A stretch of 64,000 nt of DNA, taken from NCBI GenBank assembly GCA_963751335.1, contig CAVVUB010000001.1:777222-841221 (forward strand), in the 5' to 3' direction. Positions 27,304-36,705 of this stretch are shown here, in pieces. Positions within the stretch are counted from its first letter, which is position 1. Each line of letters opens with the position of its first letter. The DNA is from Bog-473 sp963751335. Lineage in GTDB: Bacteria; Actinomycetota; Acidimicrobiia; Acidimicrobiales; RAAP-2. The position numbers were made by a program, and so were the translations under genes. Below the pieces are notes generated by a model. It did not search any database, was not told where the DNA came from, and saw nothing but the letters and a program-made list of their open reading frames with translations.

Positions 27304-28347
27304 TTGAACCCAGACAGGTGGGCCCAACTGCTGCGGCTACTGAAGTTGCACTTCAACGACCCCGAAGCGACGTTTTTGTCACGGCCGAAGCGACTCAGCG
27401 GCGGGGTCTTCTCAGAAGTGTACGGATTCAGTCTGAGTAGCGAGCGGTGCCGTCGGCCACTGGTCTTGCGCCTCTATGCCGCTGGCACCGACCCCATTCA
27501 GCCCAGGCTCGAACAGGCCATTCAAGACGGCCTCGCCGATGCGCAGTTTCCGGCGCCACGCGTAATCTTGTCGGACAGCGATCCGGACCGGCTCGGCAAC
27601 ATGTTTGTGGTGATGGAACGCCTTCCCGGTCGCGGATTTCTGCGTGGTGTTCGCCCCGATCAGTTCGTTCCCGACTTCCCCAAACTCTGCCTGCGATGGC
27701 CAAAGGTTCTCCTAGAAGTCGCAGACCGACTTAACCAAGTCGATCCGGCGCCGGTATTTGCCGCAGCAGCGAAGGGTGGGATCCAAAGGAGACAGCTCAC
27801 GGTGCGTAGGCACATCGAGTTCGTCACTGCCAACCTCGAAGCGTTCGGTGGCCATCGTACAAAGGATGCTTCGGCCTGGTTGAGCGACAACGAACCAACC
27901 CCCGTCGACCTCCCGTCGATCATCCACGGTGACTTGTGGCCCGCCAATGTATTGATGCAAGGGAGTCGTCTCAGCGGCCTGGTCGACTGGACGATGGCGG
28001 GAATTGGTGACCCAGCACTCGATCTGGGCTTCGCGTGCGCGGGTCTGGCGATGATGCCGGACCCGCTGCCTCCGCCACCACCGATACGTCAGGGAATCCA
28101 CGCGGCAGGCAGGAACCTGGCACGGCGAATCAGAGAGCAATACTGCGAAAGAACCCAAACGACCGCGGAGCGCATCGAATTCTACGAGGCTCTGCGCTGC
28201 CTTGTAGAACTCTCCGCCGTCCTTGCGTATCGTCACCTCTCGAAAGGCACCAGCGCGCCAGCGCAAAGGCCGCCGTGGGACAAGGGAGTGAGAGCCCTCG
28301 TTAGACACTTCGAGAAAATAACTGGTGTGCCCATTGCAATCGGATGA
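27304..28347 (+). CDS. Phosphotransferase (APH/choline-kinase fold)
   Basis: About 347 aa. There is a glycine-rich N-lobe turn (LSGGVFSEVYGF), a candidate Lys/Arg strand (LVLRLYAAG), the catalytic loop IIHGDLWPANVLM and the metal-binding LVDWTMAGIGDPALDLG. The TTG at 27304 is the best start in frame, with GTG/ATG alternatives lacking nearby; the open frame begins far upstream. The substrate is unknown. It is followed by a second, unrelated-looking member of the same superfamily. Confidence 0.7.
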   Translation: MNPDRWAQLLRLLKLHFNDPEATFLSRPKRLSGGVFSEVYGFSLSSERCRRPLVLRLYAAGTDPIQPRLEQAIQDGLADAQFPAPRVILSDSDPDRLGNMFVVMERLPGRGFLRGVRPDQFVPDFPKLCLRWPKVLLEVADRLNQVDPAPVFAAAAKGGIQRRQLTVRRHIEFVTANLEAFGGHRTKDASAWLSDNEPTPVDLPSIIHGDLWPANVLMQGSRLSGLVDWTMAGIGDPALDLGFACAGLAMMPDPLPPPPPIRQGIHAAGRNLARRIREQYCERTQTTAERIEFYEALRCLVELSAVLAYRHLSKGTSAPAQRPPWDKGVRALVRHFEKITGVPIAIG

Positions 28348-28513
28348 ACCGCCTGTCCGTGGAGTCCTGCGGAGTCGCAGCGCCCCGATGTTCGGGTCAG
28401 CCGCCCAAGACCGGCGACGCTGAATTGGGGCAGGGCCAGACGGTTCGTCGAATCGACTCGATCCAGACGCCCCAACCTGGCGATGACCGACTGGTCTGCG
28501 CGACCCTCTAAGA

Positions 28514-29353
28514 ATGATTTCGGCCGTCCAGGCAGCCCTTGATGTGGCTGGACGGTTCGGGATCACGAGCACCGACCCTGTTCTATTGCAAGAGACAAAC
28601 AATACGGTCGTCTGGCTGCGCCCCGAGCCAGTCGTCGCGAAGGTTGCGGTCCGTGCCGACTCGCAAGACGAGGTTCGTCGTGAATACGAAGTGGCGTCGG
28701 AGCTGGGGCCACTCGGAGCTGAAGTTGCGCGGACCTTTCCGGGAACCTGGCCAATCTCACACTCCGGCACCGGATTCGTCGTCACACTCTGGGAGCGACT
28801 GAAAGGATCGGACCGAGTACCCGTGGCACCTGAGGTGCTCGCTGGGTCCCTCCGCAGACTCCACGCGGCGTTGAGACAGACCAAGACCGAGTTGCCATCG
28901 TTCCGAGCGATGGTTGTGAAGGCCAGGCAGGCGTTCGAGGACGATTCGTTCATTATGAATTTGCACCACGAAGACAGCGAACTGTTACAGGCGACGTATA
29001 AGCGAGGTTTTGTTGCCCTTGAGTCTGCCCAATTCGATGAGTGTCGGCTTCACGGTGAACCGCACGATGGAAATCGAATCGTGACCAGCGAGAGAATCCG
29101 CTGGATCGACTTCGAAAGCTGCTGTATTGGACCCCTCGAATGGGACCTCGCCTTTCAGCCGGATGAGGTCGTCCACCTGTTTCCCGAGACAGATTTGGGC
29201 CTTCTCGCTTTGTTACGGAGACTCAACAGCGCACGCGTCGCAACGTGGTGCTTGGGATCGCGCCATCCGGAGATGCACGAATACGGCGAAATCCACCTCT
29301 CCTTGCTGCGCCAACCGTTTGACGATTCTGGGCGACCTCCAGAGATCTCCTGA
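28514..29353 (+). CDS. Phosphotransferase-like protein (APH fold)
   Basis: A 279-aa protein. VVAKVAVRADSQDEVRREYE provides the ATP-binding Lys and helix C Glu, CRLHGEPHDGNRI the catalytic loop (HGEPHDGN, with Glu in place of the usual Asp) and IRWIDFESCCIGPLEWDLA the DFE-type metal site. The Asp-to-Glu change in the catalytic loop occurs in some functional APH-like branches. The substrate is unknown. Confidence 0.7.
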   Translation: MISAVQAALDVAGRFGITSTDPVLLQETNNTVVWLRPEPVVAKVAVRADSQDEVRREYEVASELGPLGAEVARTFPGTWPISHSGTGFVVTLWERLKGSDRVPVAPEVLAGSLRRLHAALRQTKTELPSFRAMVVKARQAFEDDSFIMNLHHEDSELLQATYKRGFVALESAQFDECRLHGEPHDGNRIVTSERIRWIDFESCCIGPLEWDLAFQPDEVVHLFPETDLGLLALLRRLNSARVATWCLGSRHPEMHEYGEIHLSLLRQPFDDSGRPPEIS

Positions 29354-29418
29354 ATTTGATCTGGCGCACCTTCCCGGCGCCTGGGATGGCGTATAAGCAG
29401 TCGGATACTCCGCCGGTC

Positions 29419-29811
29419 TTAGCCCCGGGGTGCGAAGAACTCAAGCGCGATGTTGTCGGGATCTCGAAACGACAATGCCGAGTAGTAGGGCGTGTCCACG
29501 ATGCCACCGTTGGGGATGCCGAGTTCGTTCAGACGGATTTCCCATGCCTTTCACTCATCGCGGTCGGCACAGCCGAAAGCCAGATGATCGAGCCCCGGCC
29601 GCCGCTCGTTGAACGGCTCAGTGCTGTCCAAGTCAGGGAACTGAGTTACGCCAACGATTGTGCCGCCGGTAAGCCAAGCGACGCGCTGGAACGGACCTGT
29701 GTCCTCGTCAAGGATTGGGTCCGAGCCGAACAGATCCTTGTACCAAGGCACACTCCGTTCAAGGCTCGTAACCGTTAGCGCCACGTGAGTAATCGCAGGG
29801 AACTCAGGCAT
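29419..29811 (-). pseudogene. VOC-family protein with internal stop
   Basis: The first part (ITHVALTVTSLERSVPWYKD to RPGLDHLAFGCADRDE) ends at a TGA near 29551. The frame then continues with KAWEIRLNELGIPNGGIVDT and ALSFRDPDNIALEFFAPRG to a TAA at 29419. Together they make one complete glyoxalase-fold protein with metal-binding His (LDHLAF) and Glu (ALEFF). One nonsense change separates it from an intact gene; the frame is not shifted, so a homopolymer error does not explain it. Confidence 0.7.
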
Positions 29812-29976
29812 TTCTTTTCTCCCCTTCGCACCTCGTGGACGCAGCGAATGCTACCTCTTTGACTGGCAACTCTCAGGGAGCAAAAGGCTATCTGGCAGCA
29901 CCAGTCGCCACGCTAACTGAGGCCCAGTCCCACCGGACGGGGCACACTGGCGGGAGCCTGTCGATAGCGTTGGAGC

Positions 29977-30420
29977 GTGCCTGAGCGGCCCACCATCACC
30001 GGGTTCCAATACCAAGAGGAACCTGTCGCCTCCGAACTCGATCTGACCAACTGGTTTGGAGAACCAGTGTGGGTGCCCGCACAATGGCCGGCGGACCTCA
30101 ACCCTCCTGAGTGCCTGTTGATGCTTCCTCCAGCCGGTCGGGACGCCCATGACCTTCGCGCTCACTACCAGCTTCGGTCGATAACAAATGGTCGCCTATT
30201 GGTGGTGTCTGGTCACAGGCGGCGGCCGGGGCACTTGGAAAGCGGTCTGATTCCATTGGAAGGAGAGCAGTTCGTGACCCTGACCAGAGCCGCGGACCAA
30301 CCGCCGCACATCGTTGTCCGTGCACCGGTGTGGGACGTCCATGTGATGGGCTCGGTCACTCCGGACATGGCCCTATTTGTCGCGAGAAGCCTCCGACAGG
30401 TGAGTGTGACTGGCCACTAA
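29977..30420 (+). CDS. Hypothetical protein
   Basis: The 147-aa protein with GTG start (VPERPTITGFQYQEEPVASE) contains WFGEPVWVPAQWPADLNPPE and SVTPDMALFVARSLRQV. No family is recognised. Codon use matches the surrounding genes. It sits between a VOC pseudogene and the sulfotransferase. Confidence 0.45.
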   Translation: MPERPTITGFQYQEEPVASELDLTNWFGEPVWVPAQWPADLNPPECLLMLPPAGRDAHDLRAHYQLRSITNGRLLVVSGHRRRPGHLESGLIPLEGEQFVTLTRAADQPPHIVVRAPVWDVHVMGSVTPDMALFVARSLRQVSVTGH

Positions 30421-30695
30421 CCAGCAGTCTATTTTTCATCGTTCGGCGAGAACGCTGTAGGGCTCGCTGCGCACCAACCCGGCGATCTGGGCGACCCCAC
30501 GCTCCAACGGAGCCCGATTTCAGGGGGCGGGGTGATGACACCGGGGGGCCGGAGCGATATGGGCGGACCAAATAGGACCAACCGGTCATCCCGGGGGACC
30601 CGCGATCCGGCATTAGCGGACAGTGTCAGCCGTCGTAACACCTGGTGGAGTGCGGACGACACCCCCGTCGATCCGATTCGGCTACGTTCGCCGGA

Positions 30696-31598
30696 ATGGC
30701 CCCGGTGCTGCCGGCGACGCGCCGTCGCCAGCACGTCTACGATGACAGCCAGCGGTGGGAGCGATTCACTCCGCGTCCGGACGACATCTTCATCACGACT
30801 CCGCCGAAGTCGGGGACGACATGGATGCAGGGCATCGTGGCTTCGCTGTTGTGGCCCCACGGCGACGCGCCTGCTCCCGCTTTCGACCTGAGCCCCTGGG
30901 TGGACGCCCGGATTGTTCCGTTGGACGACATGATCGCGAGGGTCGACGCGATCCCACACCGACGGTTCATCAAGACGCACAGCCCAGCCGACTGCACGCC
31001 GATCTTCACTGAGTGCCGCTACCTCGCCGTCTATCGAGACGGGCGCGACGCTCTCGTCTCATTTGCAAACCACCGGCGCAAGATGCGGCCGGACGTGATT
31101 AGGGCCCTCAACGCCATCGCAGCCCGGGACGGCGTCGCACCATGGCCACCGGTGTGGGATGGCGACATGGAGCAACTGTTCGACGAATGGGTCGACTGGG
31201 GGACGCCCATGGAACACCTGGCGTCGTGGTGGCCGAATCGCCACGAGCCGTTCGTGCTGCTCGTCCACTACGCCGACCTCATCCGCGACCTCGGCGGCGA
31301 GATGCGGCGCATCGCCGACTTTCTCGACGTCGACATCCCCGCTGCGCTCTGGAGTGAGGTCGTAGAGCGATGCAGGTTCGAGGCGATGAAGTCACAACAT
31401 GAAGCATCGGCGATCCTAAAACAAGCCTTCCCCGAAGGCGCGACTGCATTCTTCAACCAGGGGACTAACGGGAGGTGGCGCACCCAGCTAAGTGAGACGC
31501 AACTTCGTCGACACGAGCAACTCGCCGCCGAGCGCCTTCCCAACGATGCCGCCCTGTGGCTCGAGCATGGTTCCCTCGCCCTGGGTGTGCTGCTCTGA
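30696..31598 (+). CDS. Sulfotransferase (PAPS-dependent)
   Basis: About 300 aa from ATG 30696. The 5'-phosphosulfate loop is TTPPKSGTTWMQGIVASLLW near residue 33, the catalytic His lies in FIKTHSPAD, and the 3'-phosphate site is YLAVYRDGRDALVSF. The C-terminal part carries the usual NGRWRTQLSE motif near the end, equivalent to the GxxGxWK loop with a conservative difference. It transfers sulfate from PAPS to an alcohol or amine of unknown identity in the cytoplasm. It stands alone, without PAPS-synthesis genes nearby. Confidence 0.85.
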   Translation: MAPVLPATRRRQHVYDDSQRWERFTPRPDDIFITTPPKSGTTWMQGIVASLLWPHGDAPAPAFDLSPWVDARIVPLDDMIARVDAIPHRRFIKTHSPADCTPIFTECRYLAVYRDGRDALVSFANHRRKMRPDVIRALNAIAARDGVAPWPPVWDGDMEQLFDEWVDWGTPMEHLASWWPNRHEPFVLLVHYADLIRDLGGEMRRIADFLDVDIPAALWSEVVERCRFEAMKSQHEASAILKQAFPEGATAFFNQGTNGRWRTQLSETQLRRHEQLAAERLPNDAALWLEHGSLALGVLL

Positions 31599-32042
31599 GT
31601 TCGCCCCAACCTCTGGCGGGTAGTGATGGTCTGATTTGGGTCCACCCCGGGGGCGGCACCCGAGGGGTCCACCAGGAGCCGCAGCAATCTGGAGGACAAG
31701 ACCCACCCATTGATCTGAGTCTGCGGATCGACGACCTACGCGCACTGGGGAGCCGTCCCGGGCGGTCGCCCTGGGTCTGCCCGACGGGTGAAGACACTCG
31801 CTCCGATAACGCTGGACTCACCGTCCCCGAAAACCGGCCTGCCCCTAGCCCACTCTTCCCGATCTGAGATGGTCAGAGGCGGCGCCAAGTGTCTTAGATC
31901 TGCCCTGACTACAGTCCTGATTTCGTATATAACATACCGATCGACGAAGTGTACAGAGGGCCAACAACAGTGAATTGTCGAGGAATGGGCCGGGCCCACC
32001 GGGGTGCTTGAACCTGCGGTCGCACGAGACCTTGGGGGGTCA

Positions 32043-33368
32043 GTGGAGCCACGATGGAGGCGCCGCAGTCTGGTAGTTCGAAACGGTCTCGTGTCCATCG
32101 CAAGCCTTGCGGTCGCTTTGGGTGCGATCCTCGCAGTTGATCCAGCGAGTGCCGGAGCTGCAAGTCCAGCCGACCAGGGCGTCACGTCGACGACCATCCG
32201 GATCGGTTTTCCAGTCATCGATTTCCCTGCGCTGGCGGTCGTGGGGGTCCATTTGAATGACGGAAATTTCCAGGACGCCATCAGCGCGTGCTGACCGCCA
32301 ACATGAATGCGCATGGGGGCATCGACGGGCGACGGATCGTGCCCTACATCGCCCTCGACGATCCGGCAATCACGGCATCGAGTCAAACGGTCTGCACCCA
32401 ACTCACTGAGGACGACCACGTCTTCGTCGCCATCGCGCCGGTCTATCCGGACTGCTACCAAGCGACCCACGACACGCCAGTCATCGATGGCACGCTGCCG
32501 GGCACACTGCCGGCGAATGCTGCAGTTGACTTTGATCTGACACCACCGGACGAAGCGTACGATCCGATTCAGTTCGCTGCCTTCAAGCAGGCCGGAGCAT
32601 TCAAAGGCAAGAAGGTTGGCATCTACTACGGTTCGGGCGTTGATGGTCCTGAAGCAATGTCGGTCCAGTCGGACCTCAAGAAACTGCACGTCGACGTGGT
32701 GCAGATCGCAGGAGACGATGCACCGGCAACAGATACCGCCGCCGTCGATCAGGACACCCAAACAATCGCCCTCCGCTTCAAGAGCGAAGGTGTCAACGAA
32801 GTGGTTGCCGTCGGTGGTTCCGGTGCGACAGTTTGGCCCCGAGCGCTCGATGGTATTCAGAGTACGTACAAGCCGCCGTGGATCGCGACGAATTACGCGT
32901 CGATCAGTTCCGACATTGCCGCGGCCAAGGGAGGGAATCCCTACTACGACAACGTGATGACTTCCGATCCCAGCCCTTCGATCTACCAAGCGTGGCAAGA
33001 GCCTGCGATCCAAAAGTGCTACAAGATCGTTCACAAGGCGTACCCGTCCGACCCCATTTCCCCGCCCCCCAGCCCAAATATCCCTGCCGCTGCAGCGGAC
33101 AGCTCGAATGCCACGTATGCAGCAGTGGTATCGGTATGCCGCGACCTTGGCCATCGTTGCTGCCATCGCGGATCACGCTGGAAAGGATTTGACGGTGGCC
33201 AGTTTCACCAAGGCGGGTTATGGGCTCCGCAACGTCACCCTTCCCGGATCGAGTGAACCAGTGTCGTTCGGGCCCAATCAACCCTATCCCCTAGGGCACC
33301 CAAATCTCCTTGTGTACAGCGTCAAACTCGGGACCTTAGTGCCCGCTCCTACGCGAGACGGGGAATAG
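32043..33368 (+). pseudogene. ABC-type (branched-chain amino-acid-like) substrate-binding protein, frameshifted
   Basis: The GTG start at 32043 opens a signal peptide (LVSIASLAVALGAILA...ASAGA). The mature start VTSTTIRIGFPVIDFPALAV and later NMNAHGGIDGRRIVPYI, VCTQLTEDDHVFVAIAPV and LDGIQSTYKPPWIATNYAS match the intact protein at 49423 throughout. One-base shifts occur near 32285 and near 33147, after which the third frame gives HAGKDLTVASFTKAGYGLRN to the end. It is a paralogue or redundant copy in another unit; no permease or ATPase accompanies it. Confidence 0.8.
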
Positions 33369-33508
33369 GGGCCAGGCCCTCTGGCGTTGGGGCCGGGCGC
33401 CGACGTTCGGAATGAGGCAGATCCTGGGAGCGGCATCGTCACCGAACCGATTGGCGTATATGGGGGCAGACCCGTCACTGGAGTAGTGGGGACAATGCTC
33501 TCATCGCT

Positions 33509-33814
33509 ATGGGCTTTGACGAGACAATCGGTGACCAGTTACTCGAAGCCACCGACCCCGACCTGGCGGCTCAGATGTGGGACACCTTCATGACCTCCTT
33601 TCTCCAGATCTCAGGGGATGTGTTTGACCCAAACCATCGAGAACCCCGAATCGTGATCTATCGTCGGCGCAGCATGCACGAGTTGCAGATCGATGGCCCA
33701 GGAGAAGGCCAAGAGTGGTTGGGGACTCCGTGGACGTGGGATGCCGGTGAAGCACTTACGTTTGCCGACGACGCTGGTGTTGCTGCAGCATTTGGACGTC
33801 CCGCCACGGCCTGA
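33509..33814 (+). CDS. Hypothetical protein
   Basis: A 101-aa ORF starting MGFDETIGDQLLEATDPDLA and containing IVIYRRRSMHELQIDGPGEG and TPWTWDAGEALTFADDAGV. Composition is normal for a globular protein and the start is plausible, but I recognise no family. It is the last gene before R6. Confidence 0.4.
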   Translation: MGFDETIGDQLLEATDPDLAAQMWDTFMTSFLQISGDVFDPNHREPRIVIYRRRSMHELQIDGPGEGQEWLGTPWTWDAGEALTFADDAGVAAAFGRPATA

Positions 33815-34101
33815 GACGTGGAAGTCCTGGAGTATGGTCCTGCCACCATGGTGCACTTAGGGGCGACTCTCATCTTCCTGCCCACGCCCCCAAGCCCCGC
33901 CCCTCGCCTCCGCGTGCCCCGCGCCCCGCTTCTCGGGTGGGGTGCGGTCCGGCGCCGTTGCGGCTCTGCCAGCGTGGTGCCCGGTCGGCGTGCGCGCCGG
34001 CGGCCCGTCCCGGTCGGTCGGTGCCGGTCGGTCGGGAGCTGCGCGGCGGTTTGGTGCCGCTTCGCGTGCGCCGCCTTGCCTTCTCCCTGCACGTTCTATG
34101 A
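33815..34101. other. Very GC-rich, low-complexity stretch before R6
   Basis: The run contains GCCCACGCCCCCAAGCCCCG-type pyrimidine tracts and repeated CGGTCGGTCGGTGCCGGTCG. ORFs here are low-complexity (Pro/Arg-rich) and not credible genes. It separates the last gene of the unit from the tRNA half. Confidence 0.45.
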
Positions 34102-34256
34102 GAGCGGAAGACGGGATTCGAACCCGCGACACTCACCTTGGCAAGGTGGTGGTATTCGTCGATCCAGTTCCCTTGGATCTGCTGACGTGCGGGTCGGTCC
34201 ACAATTTGTCCACCCGAACCGACTCAAATCGCCCCTGTAGTAGAGCGGTCTACTAC
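34102..34256 (-). repeat. tRNA-Gly half/att repeat R6
   Basis: The tRNA half is intact except for CGACACTCACC. The spacer is shortened between its boxes (GGTCCACAATTTGTCCACCC), and the palindrome is GTAGTAGAGCGGTCTACTAC, identical to R12. The bases that follow (CGCACGCA..AGACTCAAGGT) and the first gene are also homologous with those of R12. Confidence 0.94.
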
Positions 34257-34294
34257 CGCACGCACAAGACTCAAGGTGCGAGGAGGAAGCCAAG

Positions 34295-34682
34295 ATGACC
34301 GGACAACGACTGTGGGAGATGGTCGCCGGAGAGCGCAACGCAACTCTCGAACATCTATTACCTCTCGGACCCTTCGACACAGCGAGTCCGATTCTCGACT
34401 ACGACCGATCGGATCAAGGGCCGCAACCTCCTGCGTGACCCCCGGGCATCGCTCCATGTATCTGGTCCCGACTTCTTCAATTTCGCCGTCGTGGCCGGAC
34501 CCGTTTCGTTGGCTGTGGCTCGAGAGACGGACGATGACGCGATCGAGAAGCTGTTCGAGATCCATAACGGACTCGGGGCTGCAATACAATGGCACGGTTT
34601 CGGCAAAGACATGCTGGCCGACCATCGGATGGCAGTCGAGCTCGGGGTCGAACGTATCTACGGTCAGGTTCTCGACCGATGA
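34295..34682 (+). pseudogene. PPOX-class protein with an internal deletion
   Basis: The start TGQRLWEMVAGERNA and the C-terminal part VSLAVARETDDDAIEKLFEI to the end (YGQVLDR) match the intact gene at 58691 almost residue for residue. About 34 bp are missing near 34345 (the codons for ILATIGEDGVPQ), which shifts the frame so that the middle reads out of frame. A clean deletion, not a homopolymer slip, so this copy is truly inactive. Both copies begin about 40 bp right of their array repeat. Confidence 0.85.
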
Positions 34683-34747
34683 CAACGGGGACTGGGGCAC
34701 TTCGGGATCTGCATCTGGCCAACGACGCCGAACGATAGATTACAGCG

Positions 34748-35116
34748 ATGGACTGGAAACTTGAGCTTGTGTCAATTCCCGTAACCGACGTTGATCGGGC
34801 TAAGGACTTTTACGTCAACCAGGTTGGTTTCTCTGCCGACCATGACCACCAGGTCAACGACGCGTTGCGCTTCGTACAGCTCACCCCTCCCGGGTCCGCC
34901 TGCTCAGTGGTGCTCGGAACAGGTGTCACGGATATGACGCCGGGCTCTCAGAGAGGAGTGCAGGTTGTAGTCGAAGATGTCGAGGCAGCCAGACAACACC
35001 TCATAGCCAACGGCATCACAGCGAGCGAGGTGGACGTTCAGCCGTGGGGTTCCTTCGTCACCTTCAGTGATCCAGATGGCAATACCTGGGCGCTGCAGCA
35101 GTTACCAGCGCGATAG
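34748..35116 (+). CDS. VOC-family (glyoxalase-like) protein
   Basis: This is an intact 122-aa protein: LELVSIPVTDVDRAKDFYVN, LTPPGSACSVVLGTG, GVQVVVEDVEAARQHL and SFVTFSDPDGNTWALQQL, the standard two-module VOC fold of the kind common in actinobacterial PhnB/extradiol-like groups. The reaction is unknown. It follows the broken PPOX gene and reads toward the convergent serine hydrolase. Confidence 0.8.
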   Translation: MDWKLELVSIPVTDVDRAKDFYVNQVGFSADHDHQVNDALRFVQLTPPGSACSVVLGTGVTDMTPGSQRGVQVVVEDVEAARQHLIANGITASEVDVQPWGSFVTFSDPDGNTWALQQLPAR

Positions 35117-35159
35117 CTGGCCAAAGTCGCCACAGCCCGGTGATCCGGGCACGATTCGC

Positions 35160-35912
35160 TCAGTTGGTCAGTTCGAGCCAAGTATGGTTCTGCTCGACCC
35201 GGAGAGACGCGTGATCACCCGGAAGCTCCCGCTGAACGACGGCTCGGTAGTACGTTCGGCCCTCGGGATCGTCTGTCAGAACTACGACACCGTCGCCGGT
35301 CGAAGGGCAACCGATGACGAAGTTGCTTGCGTCATTGTTCAGCCCCCATTGCCACCCATGGGTAGGCGGACCGAGTTCGATGCCCCAGCCTGCGCCCCAA
35401 GCGAGTTCGTCATCGATGCGCCAGAGCGGCTGCCAACGCGCATCGTCGAGCCGGAGAACGTAGGCCAAGAAGGTCCCGTAGTCAGCGGCTGTGGTCAAAA
35501 GCGGCCGGTAGCCGTGAAAGCCGGGTTCAGGGTCGGCGAGACAGCTTTGATCCATGCGGAGGGGTCCGAAGACCCGCTCGCTGGCAAGCGTGGCGATCGA
35601 CACACCGGTGCGTCCTTGGAGGTGCTCTTGGAGCAAGACGAAGCCCTCGCCGGAGTAGCCCCAGCGCTGGCCAGGTGGGCGCAGTGGCTCGAGAGGTTGT
35701 CCTTCTGGGCGCCAGTTCGGAAGCCCCGTGGTGTGAGTAAGCACGTGACGTACAGTGATGTCGCCGAGGACGGGCTCGTCGAGGTCCGCGATCATCTCGA
35801 GCGCCAAGTGTGCGATGACCTGTTTCACGAGCGACGCCGCGTTCATTACCGCCGCATCGTCATCGACCCGAACGAGCCGCCAGTTGTGCACAACGCCGAC
35901 CGATCTGCGCAT
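35160..35912 (-). CDS. Serine hydrolase of the class C beta-lactamase family
   Basis: The 250-aa protein has the SxxK motif at NAASLVKQVIAHLALE, followed by LGDITVRHVLTHTTGLPNW, the YSG motif (WGYSGEGFVLLQE, equivalent to YxN) and a late HGWQWGLNN segment replacing the KTG strand. It lacks a signal peptide and is shorter than usual (about 350-400 aa), so it is more likely an intracellular esterase or peptidase-like hydrolase than a resistance enzyme. Confidence 0.7.
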   Translation of the reverse strand: MRRSVGVVHNWRLVRVDDDAAVMNAASLVKQVIAHLALEMIADLDEPVLGDITVRHVLTHTTGLPNWRPEGQPLEPLRPPGQRWGYSGEGFVLLQEHLQGRTGVSIATLASERVFGPLRMDQSCLADPEPGFHGYRPLLTTAADYGTFLAYVLRLDDARWQPLWRIDDELAWGAGWGIELGPPTHGWQWGLNNDASNFVIGCPSTGDGVVVLTDDPEGRTYYRAVVQRELPGDHASLRVEQNHTWLELTN

Positions 35913-36126
35913 GCCAGTTTACGCTACGCCCATGACAGTCCCCGGGCCGGCATGACGGGGCAGCGGCACTCCGGAAGGTCCAAAACACCGCCTTTCTGTC
36001 AGCTCCCGATAACCAACTGGGATGTGAACTGACCCGAGCTCAGCGAAGTGTGATGCTCCGTGCCCGGCGCCCCCTTCTGTGCGGTCGGTGCGCCGAGTGC
36101 GTCTCCCAGCGGACCGGTAACAGTGC

Positions 36127-36630
36127 TCACACCAGGTCGCACACGTCGAACACTGTGTCCTCCATCTTGACATCCAGTCGTTCTCCGATGGCAGCTACCC
36201 CGTGATCGTCCAAGGAGATGAAGAGACTAGACGGGAGCATGTAGGAGACATGCACGCCGCGTTGGTCCGCGTAGACAGATGCTTGAAACGGAGCAAAGAG
36301 GGATCCCTCGCGCACGCTGCCGATGACCTCAGTGGCGATCAACGGGTTCCCGACCAGGTACTGGGTCGCCTGCAATGCGGGACCGCGCAGGCTCATGAGT
36401 GCCCCCTGGTCGAGCCGGGAGACAGCCAGAAAACCTGACGGACCGAGCGTCGAGGTGATCGTGGCTTCCACCTCTGACCACGCAGGCTGAGAGATCACAA
36501 GGTTTGCAGTGACGCTCGGGTCAAGGAGTGGCACTCGCTCGTCGAAGCGGGCTCTTGTCGATTCGAAGTCCGATCGGCTGTCGAAGGTCACCACCGCAAG
36601 ATCAATGTGTTTGCAGACTCTCAGAGTCAT
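36127..36630 (-). CDS. DUF302-family protein
   Basis: The 167-aa protein carries LRGPALQATQYLVGNPLIAT and SLFAPFQASVYADQRGVHVSY, the core of DUF302 (GNP followed by the strand pair and SY). The N-terminal half is a separate small domain (ANLVISQPAWSEVEATI). The family's biochemical role is unknown; some members bind heme or metals. It lies 75 bp left of the methyltransferase stop, on the same strand. Confidence 0.6.
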   Translation of the reverse strand: MTLRVCKHIDLAVVTFDSRSDFESTRARFDERVPLLDPSVTANLVISQPAWSEVEATITSTLGPSGFLAVSRLDQGALMSLRGPALQATQYLVGNPLIATEVIGSVREGSLFAPFQASVYADQRGVHVSYMLPSSLFISLDDHGVAAIGERLDVKMEDTVFDVCDLV

Positions 36631-36705
36631 TGTGGTCCCTTTGGTGTCCGGAACAGGTCAGGCGTGGTCATTGTTTGGTCGAAACTGCTGGGTGGGCTGA
36701 AGAGA

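Noticed and set aside
31736..33166. 476-aa minus-strand ORF
   Set aside because: It is the shadow of the frameshifted substrate-binding protein on the plus strand; its composition is Arg/Cys/Gly-rich with no domain.
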